Positions 1 through 7,596 are shown, counted from the first letter of the stretch. The stretch: 16,486 bases of DNA from Sva-07 sp964592115 (GCA_964592115.1 CAZQCP010000058.1:1-16486); one strand, 5' to 3'. Translations and numbers: made by a program. Notes: a model not told the origin generated them from the letters alone.

Positions 1-20
1 GGTCAGCATCGTTCGTGCCG

Positions 21-72
21 TTGCATTTGGTGTCTGACCCCGGATGCAATCTGACCCCGGATGCAATCTGAC
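21..72. repeat. tandem and palindromic repeat next to nucleoside hydrolase
   Basis: A 17 bp unit, TCTGACCCCGGATGCAA, occurs twice in direct tandem (33-49 and 50-66), followed by a 6 bp partial copy (67-72). Positions 21-49 also form an imperfect palindrome: TTGCAT at 21-26 faces ATGCAA at 44-49, with inner G-C pairs and two possible G-U pairs. It starts just past the stop of the minus-strand nucleoside hydrolase, so it could act as a transcript end or be a dispersed REP-like element. Only one locus is visible here. Confidence 0.6.
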
Positions 73-79
73 GCAATGT

Positions 80-1006
80 TCACGGCGTGCAGGCGTCGAA
101 CAAGCGGCGCTTGAACGCCGCTTCGTCGACCTTCCACACGACCCTCGTGTTGGCCGCCATCCGGCCGTAGCGCCGGTCGGGGATCGTGCAGCCGCGCGTC
201 GGCCCGTCGAGTCCGACGACCAACCAGTCGTCGGTCGCTTCCACCACGATCGAGTCGTCGAGCGCCACGGCCATCGCCACAGGGTCGGGCAGGTCGAACC
301 CGGCGAGGCCGGTCGCGAGGCAGTACTGCTCGACGTCGCCGTTGATGTCGATGCAGAACCTCCCGAGTGGACCCACCGCGGCGAGCGCGGCCTGCTCGTC
401 GTCGTCGAGCACGGCGTAGGTGCGCGAGATGTTCCAGCCGATCATCGTCTTCGCTCCGGACGCGGCGAACACCGCGCTGGCCGCTTCGGGATCGGCCCAC
501 ACGTTGTACTCCCCGAGCGCGTCGACGTTGCCGACGCCGTCGGGTGATCCCGCCATGAGGTACGTGTGCCCGAACTTCGTGAGCAGGTCGGGGTCGCGTT
601 CGAGCGCCGCGGCGATGTTCGTCAGCGGGCCGAGCGTGACGAGATCGTGGAGGCCGGGCTCGTCCGCGGCGATCGCGAGCAATACGTCGACAGCATCGCC
701 GACGTCGGCCTCGCGGGAGGGCGCGGGGAGCGTCGCGCCGCCCATGCCGTCCGCGCCGTGCACGAACTGAGCGGTGTCGAGTTGCCGGGAGAGCGGCCGG
801 TCACGCCCGGCATAGACAGGGATGTCGGTGCCGTCGCAGACGTCGAGCGTGACGATCGCGTTGCGCACCGCGAGGTCGAGCGGCACGTTGCCCGCCACGA
901 CGGTCACCGCCCGAACGTCGACCGACGGCTCACGCACCGCCAGGATCAAGGCGACCGCGTCATCCGATGCCGTGTCCGTGTCGATCACGATGCTGCGCCG
1001 TGCCAT
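80..1006 (-). CDS. inosine-uridine preferring nucleoside hydrolase family protein
   Basis: A 308-residue protein of the usual length for the IUNH family, which cleaves the N-glycosidic bond of ribonucleosides to give ribose and free base in nucleoside salvage; cytoplasmic, with no signal peptide. The N-terminal calcium-binding signature is DTDTASDDA (residues 9-17, with D11 and D16 as expected ligands). HGADGMGG (83-90), VTLGPLTNIA (123-132) and the GN...YNVWADPEAA block (159-176) follow the family order. The C-terminal aspartate ligand is D241 in LPDPVAMAVAL. In well-studied members the residue before that Asp is a catalytic His; here it is Pro240. The ATG start has no clear Shine-Dalgarno. 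A CAGACT hexamer 7 nt upstream could be a poor -10 of a leaderless promoter. The thiolase upstream on the same strand is 234 bp away, so an operon is doubtful. Substrate cannot be told. Confidence 0.88.
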   Translation of the reverse strand: MARRSIVIDTDTASDDAVALILAVREPSVDVRAVTVVAGNVPLDLAVRNAIVTLDVCDGTDIPVYAGRDRPLSRQLDTAQFVHGADGMGGATLPAPSREADVGDAVDVLLAIAADEPGLHDLVTLGPLTNIAAALERDPDLLTKFGHTYLMAGSPDGVGNVDALGEYNVWADPEAASAVFAASGAKTMIGWNISRTYAVLDDDEQAALAAVGPLGRFCIDINGDVEQYCLATGLAGFDLPDPVAMAVALDDSIVVEATDDWLVVGLDGPTRGCTIPDRRYGRMAANTRVVWKVDEAAFKRRLFDACTP

Positions 1007-1058
1007 GCGCGGCAGTCTGCCCGTCGCCGATCACCCGCCCCAACCCCGAACGCGACGA

Positions 1059-1086
1059 TGCCCCCGTTGCTCGCGCTCCGGGGGCA
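1059..1086 (-). terminator. possible hairpin in the thiolase / nucleoside hydrolase gap
   Basis: Perfect 8 bp inverted repeat, TGCCCCCG (1059-1066) and CGGGGGCA (1079-1086), with a 12 nt loop. It lies downstream of the minus-strand thiolase and 53 bp before the nucleoside hydrolase start. It has no U-tract, so a terminator role is only inferred. Confidence 0.3.
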
Positions 1087-1104
1087 CCATCTCGCAAGTT
1101 CCGG

Positions 1105-1141
1105 CTCAGCCAACCATTTCTTCAGTCGTTGGTCAGCTGAG
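1105..1141 (-). terminator. possible bulged hairpin downstream of thiolase
   Basis: CTCAGCCAAC (1105-1114) can pair with GTTGG...CTGAG (1128-1141), giving ten base pairs interrupted by a four-base bulge (TCAG) on one arm. It sits 100 nt beyond the thiolase stop. Together with the hairpin at 1059-1086 it is the only structure I see in the 234 bp gap. Weak evidence for termination. Confidence 0.22.
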
Positions 1142-1240
1142 ACGGGATCGGATCGTCCGCTCGCAAGGCGCGCAGCGACGACGCTGACGTCGGTCAGCGA
1201 GGAGCCTGCGCAACGCCGCGAGCGGGCGATCCGGCCCGTC

Positions 1241-2407
<1,167 letters not shown>

Positions 2408-2492
2408 GGTGTTTCTCCTGTGGTGGTGGTGGTTCGAACGGGTGGGACGGACGGGCGCGATGAGCGGGCGGGCCGAGGGACGGACTGTTTGC

Positions 2493-3002
2493 TCATCGCG
2501 GCGCGGGGATCGGGCGCTCTGGGGGGATCGGGGGGCAGTTGGCGATCGCCGCGCCGAGGTTCTGCTGGAGGCGGGTCATCACCCACGCCAGCGCCTGGCG
2601 CTCCTCGCGGCCGATGCCCCGGCGGAGCTCGGCGCGCAGGACCTCGTCGACTTCGGCGATGCGCGCCGCGAGGTCACGTCCGGCGTCGGTGATCGACACG
2701 AGCCAGACCCGGCGGTCGTCGGGGTTGGGTCGACGCTCGACGAGGCCACGTGCTTCGAGGCGGTCGATCACGGCGCCGATCGCCGCCCGCCCGATGCCGA
2801 GGTGGTCGGCGAGGTCGGTCTGGGTGGTGGCGCCGAACTCGCAGACATAGCCGAGGAGACTCGCTTGGGTGAGGTTGAGATCGAGCGGCGCGAGCCGGGC
2901 GTCGAAGGCGACGCGCACGAGGCGTGCCGTGGACATCAACGTCGACTCGACGCGCAACCACGGCGGCGAGTCGAGCTCGTGAGGGGTGAGATGGGCGGTC
3001 AT
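2493..3002 (-). CDS. MarR-family winged-helix transcriptional regulator
   Basis: 169 residues from the ATG at 3002. The fold order fits MarR: an N-terminal dimerisation helix (about 12-40), a helix-turn-helix with TQTDLADHLGIGRAAIGAVIDRLEARGLV (recognition helix about 71-84), then the wing with the family hallmark PNPDDRRVWLVSIT (92-105), and C-terminal dimerisation helices. MarR proteins bind palindromes as dimers and usually release DNA when they bind a small phenolic, lipid or acyl-CoA ligand. A perfect palindrome lies 46 nt upstream in the divergent promoter, which suggests autoregulation plus control of the acyl-CoA dehydrogenase, with thiolase downstream. An in-frame TTG at 3068 would give 22 more residues but starts inside the operator, so I prefer 3002. 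No good Shine-Dalgarno is present. A five-codon ORF (3016-2999) overlaps this start. The C-terminal tail is proline-rich. Confidence 0.9.
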   Translation of the reverse strand: MTAHLTPHELDSPPWLRVESTLMSTARLVRVAFDARLAPLDLNLTQASLLGYVCEFGATTQTDLADHLGIGRAAIGAVIDRLEARGLVERRPNPDDRRVWLVSITDAGRDLAARIAEVDEVLRAELRRGIGREERQALAWVMTRLQQNLGAAIANCPPIPPERPIPAPR

Positions 3003-3040
3003 GGTGACTCGGACATGAGGTCGGTGACGGAAGCTCCGTC

Positions 3041-3069
3041 TGGACACATATTGTACGACGACATACAAT
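3041..3069 (+). promoter_or_regulatory. sigma70-like promoter for the acyl-CoA dehydrogenase
   Basis: TGGACA (3041-3046) and TACAAT (3064-3069) are separated by 17 nt, each close to the housekeeping consensus. Transcription would begin near 3076, leaving a leader of about 137 nt before the ATG at 3214. The AT-rich core is conspicuous in this GC-rich DNA. The -10 lies in one arm of the palindrome, so a bound repressor would block it. The minus strand offers TACAAT (3055-3050) with TTGCAA (3076-3071) at 15 nt, a poorer match, for the regulator gene. Confidence 0.55.
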
Positions 3070-3071
3070 AT
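3048..3071. promoter_or_regulatory. probable MarR operator palindrome
   Basis: ATATTGTA (3048-3055) and TACAATAT (3064-3071) form a perfect 8+8 bp inverted repeat around an 8 bp spacer, CGACGACA. It sits between the divergently transcribed MarR-type regulator and acyl-CoA dehydrogenase. Size, symmetry, AT richness and overlap with the plus-strand -10 are what is expected of a MarR-dimer operator. Binding by this particular regulator is inferred. Confidence 0.6.
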
Positions 3072-3133
3072 TGCAACTCACGGCCGGCAGGTAGCCCGCT
3101 GCCGCCACCCGACATCGCATCTCCTGTCCCGTT

Positions 3134-3171
3134 CCACCACCTCGACCACCACCTCGACCCCACCACCTCGA
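3134..3171 (+). repeat. CCACCACCTCGA repeats in the leader of the acyl-CoA dehydrogenase
   Basis: Three copies of the 12-mer CCACCACCTCGA begin at 3134, 3146 and 3160 (spacing 12 then 14 bp). They lie in the predicted 5' untranslated leader, 40-80 nt before the start codon, and make an unstructured C/A-rich tract. The role is unknown; helping ribosome access is possible. Confidence 0.5.
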
Positions 3172-3213
3172 CCAGCCGAGCGACGCTCGGGGTCGAACCG
3201 AAAGGATCCACCG

Positions 3214-4434
3214 ATGACCGACACCGCAACTGCGACCGACGCCAGCCTCAGCGCCGAGGAAGCCGCCGCCTTCCGCCAGACGTGCGTCGAGTTCATGGAG
3301 GCCAACAGCGCCGGCACCAACCCGACGCTCGAGCAACAAAAGGCGTTCCTCGGCGCCGCCGCGGCAGCCGGGCTCGCCGGTCTGCCGATCGCCGCGGAGT
3401 ACGGCGGCGGCGGTAAGACGCTCGCCCACGAGAAGATCTGGCGCGAGGTGAAGGGCAACTACCCGATGCCCGACGGCGAGTTCATCATCTCCCACGGCAT
3501 GTGCATGCCGATGCTCGCCGAGTACGGCACCCATGAGCAGAAGAAGCGCTTCCTCGCCGACAACATCGCCGGGCGCACGATGTGGTGCCAAATGTTCTCC
3601 GAGCCTGGCGCCGGCTCCGACGTTGCCAGCTTGCAGACGAAGGCCGAGCTCGACGGCGACGAGTGGGTCATCAACGGCCAGAAGGTGTGGACGACGCTCG
3701 CCCACAAGTCCGACTACGGGCTCGTCGTCGCCCGCACCGATCCCGACCAGGTGAAGCACGCCGGCATCTCGATGTTCATCCTCGACATGCGCGCCCCCGG
3801 TGTCGAGATCCGCCCGATCCACCAGATCGACGGCGGTTCGCACTTCAACGAGGTGTTCTTCACCGACCTCCGCATCCCCAAGGACTGGCTCGTCGGCGAC
3901 CTGAACAACGGCTGGAACCTGGCGACGGCGATGCTCATGTACGAGCGCGTCGCCATTGGCTCGACCGGAGCCGGCAAGATCAATCAGCCGAACTTCAAGC
4001 TGCTGCGCAAGGCCGCCGAGGCGACGGGCAAGATCGACGATCCGGTCGTGCGCGACCAGATGATGCGCATCTGGTCGATGGAGACCACCAAGGCGCTCGT
4101 GGCGATGAAGACCCGCGACGAGCTGAAGGCCGGCAAGACGCCTGGCCCCGGCGGTTCGCTGGGCAAGCTGTTCGGCTCCAACATCGCCTGGCGCGTGCGG
4201 GAGATGGCGTTGGAATTCGCCGGCCCGGGTTCGATCGCGTGGGATCCGGCCGATCCTGAGGGTGCCGAGCTCCAGCGCATCGTGCTGAACAGCTTCCAGT
4301 CGAGCATCGCCGGTGGCACCGACGAGATCCAGCGCAACATCATCGGCGACCGCGTCCTCGGTTTGCCGCGCGAGCCGGCCGTCGACCGTGGCGTTCCCTT
4401 CCGCGAGCTCAAGGTCGGCACCCAGACGAACTGA
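3214..4434 (+). CDS. acyl-CoA dehydrogenase family protein
   Basis: 406 residues, the normal length for a soluble FAD-dependent acyl-CoA dehydrogenase that makes the 2,3-enoyl-CoA and passes electrons to ETF. The N-terminal helical domain is followed by the FAD/substrate signature MFSEPGAGSDVASLQTKA (127-144) and NGQKVWTT (154-161), the middle beta domain, and the C-terminal GGTDEIQRNIIGDRVLG (367-383). At the position of the MCAD catalytic base (the Glu of its YEGT) this protein has Gly367. A glutamate, E244 in MLMYERVAIG, sits on the helix where long-chain and isovaleryl-CoA dehydrogenases keep theirs, so it is probably active with the relocated base. The ATG has AAAGGA (3201-3206) 7 nt upstream. 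Transcription is likely from the palindromic promoter shared with the MarR gene. A strong hairpin follows the stop. Chain length and branching of the substrate are unknown. Confidence 0.94.
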   Translation: MTDTATATDASLSAEEAAAFRQTCVEFMEANSAGTNPTLEQQKAFLGAAAAAGLAGLPIAAEYGGGGKTLAHEKIWREVKGNYPMPDGEFIISHGMCMPMLAEYGTHEQKKRFLADNIAGRTMWCQMFSEPGAGSDVASLQTKAELDGDEWVINGQKVWTTLAHKSDYGLVVARTDPDQVKHAGISMFILDMRAPGVEIRPIHQIDGGSHFNEVFFTDLRIPKDWLVGDLNNGWNLATAMLMYERVAIGSTGAGKINQPNFKLLRKAAEATGKIDDPVVRDQMMRIWSMETTKALVAMKTRDELKAGKTPGPGGSLGKLFGSNIAWRVREMALEFAGPGSIAWDPADPEGAELQRIVLNSFQSSIAGGTDEIQRNIIGDRVLGLPREPAVDRGVPFRELKVGTQTN

Positions 4435-4443
4435 CCGCCCCCG

Positions 4444-4488
4444 TTTCGTGATCTTGTGCGGCAACTGTTCGCGCACGAGATCACGAAA
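4444..4488 (+). terminator. 17 bp hairpin after the acyl-CoA dehydrogenase
   Basis: TTTCGTGATCTTGTGCG (4444-4460) pairs with CGCACGAGATCACGAAA (4472-4488) around an 11 nt loop. The only imperfection is one G-U pair. It begins 10 nt after the stop codon, so termination is the simplest role, although there is no U-tract beyond the AAA end. Its AT-ended, highly symmetrical form also resembles a dispersed palindromic element or an operator for the next gene. Confidence 0.6.
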
Positions 4489-4511
4489 TGCGGTGGGACG
4501 ATCGATACGAC

Positions 4512-4542
4512 TTGACTTCGAGTTCGGTTGAGGTCCTACGGT
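4512..4542 (+). promoter_or_regulatory. candidate promoter for the MFS transporter
   Basis: TTGACT (4512-4517) and TACGGT (4537-4542) are spaced by 19 nt, a little long. TACGGT fits the actinobacterial TANNNT form and recurs 8 nt before the EVE gene start. The predicted transcript start is near 4549, at the ATG of a small upstream ORF and about 50 nt before the transporter. Confidence 0.4.
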
Positions 4543-4549
4543 CGGCCCG

Positions 4550-4588
4550 ATGTCGGCCATCCGAAACAGCGCGAACACGACACCGTGA
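4550..4588 (+). CDS. possible 12-codon leader ORF before the MFS transporter
   Basis: An ATG at 4550, only 7 nt after the TACGGT hexamer, opens a frame encoding MSAIRNSANTTP and stopping at TGA 4586-4588. The transporter ATG at 4599 follows 10 nt later in a different frame and has no recognisable Shine-Dalgarno. The arrangement would suit a leaderless upstream ORF whose termination feeds reinitiation at the transporter, or a leader peptide with a regulatory role. A reading frame this short can occur by chance. Confidence 0.25.
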   Translation: MSAIRNSANTTP

Positions 4589-4598
4589 ACACAGCACC

Positions 4599-6020
4599 AT
4601 GAGCGCGGAACCGGCGCGCGACGGGCGCGGTGCGTTGCGCGTCGGGCTCGTCGCGGTCGTCACGCTCGTCGCGTTCGAATCGCTCGCCGTCACCACGATC
4701 CTGCCCGAGATCGAGGCCGATCTCGGCGGACTCGCCTGGTACGGCTGGGTCACCACGGCCTTCTTCCTCGGCACGATGATCGGCATCGTGTTCGCCGGCG
4801 ATCAGGCGGACCGACGAGGCGCCGGCCCGCCGTACGTGCTCGGTCTCACGTTGTTCGCCATCGGTCTGCTCGTCGGCGGCTTCGCGCCGAGCATGCCGGT
4901 GCTCGTCGCCGGCCGATTCATCCAGGGGTTCGGCGCCGGCGTGGTGCCGGCGATCGGCTACATCGCCATCGGGCGAGCGTTCGCCGTGGCCGAACGGCCG
5001 CGCATGTTCGCCATCTTGTCGACCGCTTGGGTCGTGCCCGGCCTCGTCGGCCCGGTCCTCGCCGAGCGGATCGCCCACGGGATCGGGTGGCGCTACGTCT
5101 TCCTCGGCCTCGTGCCGTTCGTAGTGGTCGCCGGGACGTTGGTCGTCCCCGCCGTGATGCGGCTCGGGGCGGTCGCCGGCGGCGAGTCGGCGCCGGTGCC
5201 GTGGACGCGCCTGCGCCTCGTGGAAGCGGTGCGCGTGGCCGGTGGAGCGGCGCTCGTCGTGGCCGCGTTCACCGCGCAACGGTGGCTCGCTGCGCCGCTG
5301 CTCGCCGGTGGTCTGTTCGTCGGGCTCGCGCCGCTGCGTCGGCTCACGCCGCCGGGCACGCTGCGCGGGCGGGCCGGGCTCCCCGCGGTCATCGCCTCAC
5401 GCGGCATCCTGACGTGCGCGTTCTTCGCCACCGACGCGTTCGTGCCGTTCGCGCTCACGAACGGGCGCGGGCGCTCGGCGCTCGCCGGCAGCATCGCCGT
5501 CACGGTCGCCACCGTCAGCTGGACGGCGGCGACGTGGATCCAGGACCGTTGGATCGGTCGGCTCGGAGAGGCGAGGTTCGTGCGCGCCGGCTACGTCGTC
5601 CTGCTGACCGGCGTGGTCGTCGTGGCGCTCGGTTCGATCCCCGACGGTCTGCCGTTCTGGACGATCCACATCGGCGCCACCGCCGCCGGCTTCGGCATGG
5701 GCCTCGCGTATTCCGCCCACGCACAGCTCGCGCTGCGCAGCGTCGACGAACGCCACGTCGGCTCCACCACGGCGTCGTTGCAGCTCACCGACAACCTCGG
5801 CATCGCCATCGGCAGCGGCACCGTCGGGGCGATCGTCACGCTCGGAGTGGACGTCGGTTGGTCCTCCGGAGGATCGGTCGCCGTCGCACTGGCCGTGCCG
5901 ATCGTGGTCGCCGCCATCGGGATCGCCCTGTCGCGACGATTGCCACGCACGCGATTCATCGACATCGCCGGCGGAACCGACACGGGCGACAGCACCGCGG
6001 CCGAGCTCCCACTCACCTGA
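4599..6020 (+). CDS. MFS transporter, drug-efflux-like
   Basis: 473 residues from the ATG at 4599. Many hydrophobic helices span residues 13 to 445. Helix 1 carries AFESLAVTTILPEIEADLG, as in drug:H+ antiporters. The loop between helices 2 and 3 has a motif A-like GDQADRRGAGPP (67-78). RFIQGFGAGVVPA (106-118) and the motif C-like VVPGLVGPVLAERIAHGIGWRYVF (145-168) point to a proton-coupled exporter of the DHA type. The late loop TDNLGIAIGSGTVGAIV resembles DHA2 members. An upstream in-frame ATG at 4488 is unlikely because it overlaps the end of the preceding hairpin and adds 37 polar residues. No Shine-Dalgarno is visible. The gap to the downstream CoA ligase is 66 bp. The ligand is unknown; efflux of a hydrophobic acid or drug is a family-level guess. 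Confidence 0.87.
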   Translation: MSAEPARDGRGALRVGLVAVVTLVAFESLAVTTILPEIEADLGGLAWYGWVTTAFFLGTMIGIVFAGDQADRRGAGPPYVLGLTLFAIGLLVGGFAPSMPVLVAGRFIQGFGAGVVPAIGYIAIGRAFAVAERPRMFAILSTAWVVPGLVGPVLAERIAHGIGWRYVFLGLVPFVVVAGTLVVPAVMRLGAVAGGESAPVPWTRLRLVEAVRVAGGAALVVAAFTAQRWLAAPLLAGGLFVGLAPLRRLTPPGTLRGRAGLPAVIASRGILTCAFFATDAFVPFALTNGRGRSALAGSIAVTVATVSWTAATWIQDRWIGRLGEARFVRAGYVVLLTGVVVVALGSIPDGLPFWTIHIGATAAGFGMGLAYSAHAQLALRSVDERHVGSTTASLQLTDNLGIAIGSGTVGAIVTLGVDVGWSSGGSVAVALAVPIVVAAIGIALSRRLPRTRFIDIAGGTDTGDSTAAELPLT

Positions 6021-6053
6021 CACGACGGTTCCCGCGTGAGCAGCGGCGCTGGG

Positions 6054-6059
6054 TACGTT
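6054..6059 (+). promoter_or_regulatory. candidate -10 element for the CoA ligase
   Basis: TACGTT lies in the gap after the MFS gene. It would place a transcript start near 6066, between the rejected GTG at 6036 and the TTG at 6087. No convincing -35 is seen. Confidence 0.3.
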
Positions 6060-6073
6060 GGGCGCCGACCACG

Positions 6074-6089
6074 AAGGGGGCCAACGTTG
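6074..6089 (+). promoter_or_regulatory. Shine-Dalgarno that decides a TTG start
   Basis: AAGGGGG (6074-6080) lies 6 nt before TTG at 6087. It fixes the CoA ligase start at TTG and not at the in-frame GTG at 6036. The protein then begins with the family-typical IQSFPARLAALADARPDAPA. Confidence 0.6.
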
Positions 6090-7547
6090 ATCCAGTCGTT
6101 TCCCGCCAGGCTCGCCGCACTCGCCGACGCTCGACCCGATGCGCCGGCGATCACGTGTGCAGGCACCACCCTCACGCGCCGCGAGCTCGACTCGCGCGCC
6201 AACCGCCTCGCCCGCGAGCTGCAGTCCCACGGAGTCGCCCACGGCTCGTTCGTGACGGTCGCCGTGCCGAACTCGGTCGACTGGTTCATCGCCTACGTGG
6301 CGACGTGGAAGCTCGGCGCGATCCCGCAACCCGTGTCGGCCAAGTTGCCCGGTCGCGAGCTCGGCGCGATCGTCGAGTTGGCGGGGTCGAGGGTCGTGGT
6401 CGGCGCCCCCGACTCGGCGTTCGCCGAGTTGCCCGCCGACGTCGTCCACATCCCGTTCGGCCATGTGCCGGGACCGGAGTTCAGCGACGACCCGTTGCCT
6501 GACGCCACGTCGCCGGCGTGGAAGGCACCGACGTCGGGTGGGTCGACGGGACGCCCCAAGCTGATCGTGTCGGGTGACCCGGCCGTGATCGACACCGATG
6601 CTCCTGGACCGCTCGGTACGCAACCCGGCGGCTGCATGCTCGTGCCCGGCCCGCTCTACCACAACGGTCCCGCGGTGTGGTCGTGCCAGGCCCTCCTCCA
6701 GGGCAACCACGTCGTCGTGCAGGAGCGATTCGACGCCGAAGGCGTGCTCGCGTCGATCGAGCAACACGGCGTCGACGTCGTGTACCTCGTGCCGACGATG
6801 ATGAAGCGCATCTCGCGCCTCGACGACGAGGTGCGCCTCAGCTACGACCTCTCGTCGCTGCGCATCGCGTGGCACCTCGCCGAGCCGTGCCCCGCGTGGT
6901 TGAAGGAGGCGTGGATCGACTGGCTCGGACCGGAGCGCATCTGGGAGTTGTACGCGGGAACGGAGGGCCAGGCGGTCTGCATCATCACCGGCACCGAGTG
7001 GCTGACCCACCGGGGATCGGTCGGTCGCGTCAGTTCGGGCGAGATGAAGGTGTGCGACGCCGACGGCAACGAGCTGCCGCCGGGCGAGCAGGGCGAGGTG
7101 TGGATGCGCTCGGGGCGCGACACGCCGACCTACCGCTACGTCGGCGCCGAGGCCAAGACACTCGACGGAGGGTGGGAGTCGCTCGGCGACATGGGTTGGT
7201 TCGACGAGGACGGCTACCTGTACCTCGGAGATCGTGTGCAGGACATGATCTTGTCCGGCGGGGCCAACATCTACCCGGCAGAGATCGAAGCGGCGCTCAA
7301 CGAGCATCCGGCGGTGCACTCCTGCGCGGTCATCGGGCTGCCCGACGAGGACCGCGGGAACGTCGTCCACGCCATCGTCCAAGCCGACGAGTCCGAGGTT
7401 TCGGTCGATGAGTTGCTGGCGTTCCTCGGCGAGCGTTTGACGGTCTACAAGCTGCCCCGCTCGGTCGAGTTCGTGGCCGACCCACTGCGTGACGACGCCG
7501 GCAAGGTGCGCCGCGCCGAACTGCGGGCCGCCCGCCTGAGCCCGTGA
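6087..7547 (+). CDS. AMP-forming acyl/aryl-CoA ligase (ANL superfamily)
   Basis: 486 residues from TTG 6087. These enzymes activate a carboxylic acid with ATP to an acyl-AMP and transfer it to CoA. The core motifs are in order: P-loop TSGGSTGRPK (149-158), PLYHNGP (190-196), the adenine-binding YAGTEG (289-294), LGDMGWFDEDGYLYLGDRVQDMI (366-388) with the hinge and ribose contacts, GGANIYPAEIEAAL (391-404), and C-terminal Lys473 in DDAGKVRRAEL, needed for adenylation. It is slightly shorter than typical fatty-acyl-CoA synthetases. PLYHNGP with YAGTEG recalls ligases annotated as bile-acid or aromatic-acid specific, so a non-fatty acid substrate is possible. It is 66 bp after the MFS gene. A 9 bp GC hairpin begins 11 nt after its stop. 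Confidence 0.9.
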   Translation: MIQSFPARLAALADARPDAPAITCAGTTLTRRELDSRANRLARELQSHGVAHGSFVTVAVPNSVDWFIAYVATWKLGAIPQPVSAKLPGRELGAIVELAGSRVVVGAPDSAFAELPADVVHIPFGHVPGPEFSDDPLPDATSPAWKAPTSGGSTGRPKLIVSGDPAVIDTDAPGPLGTQPGGCMLVPGPLYHNGPAVWSCQALLQGNHVVVQERFDAEGVLASIEQHGVDVVYLVPTMMKRISRLDDEVRLSYDLSSLRIAWHLAEPCPAWLKEAWIDWLGPERIWELYAGTEGQAVCIITGTEWLTHRGSVGRVSSGEMKVCDADGNELPPGEQGEVWMRSGRDTPTYRYVGAEAKTLDGGWESLGDMGWFDEDGYLYLGDRVQDMILSGGANIYPAEIEAALNEHPAVHSCAVIGLPDEDRGNVVHAIVQADESEVSVDELLAFLGERLTVYKLPRSVEFVADPLRDDAGKVRRAELRAARLSP

Positions 7548-7557
7548 CGGAACGCGA

Positions 7558-7596
7558 CGGGCGCCGTTCCATCGTTCCATTCGGTGGCGGCGCCCG
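7558..7596 (+). terminator. GC-rich hairpin after the CoA ligase
   Basis: CGGGCGCCG (7558-7566) and CGGCGCCCG (7588-7596) form a perfect 9 bp stem with a 21 nt loop, starting 11 nt after the ligase stop. There is no U-tract. It separates the ligase from a gene with its own promoter, which favours a terminator. Confidence 0.45.

Noticed and set aside
3002..3068. TTG at 3068 as the MarR start
   Set aside because: It would begin translation inside the operator and promoter. The ATG at 3002 gives a standard-length MarR protein.
2674..4578. 634-codon minus-strand frame across the first acyl-CoA dehydrogenase and the MarR promoter
   Set aside because: It runs through the palindromic promoter and the terminator-like hairpin, and its product is low-complexity Arg/Val/Asp-rich sequence.
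6036..6086. GTG at 6036 as the start of the first CoA ligase
   Set aside because: The TTG at 6087 has AAGGGGG at 6 nt and a family-like N-terminus. The added residues are basic and unlike homologues, and the TACGTT hexamer lies downstream of the GTG.
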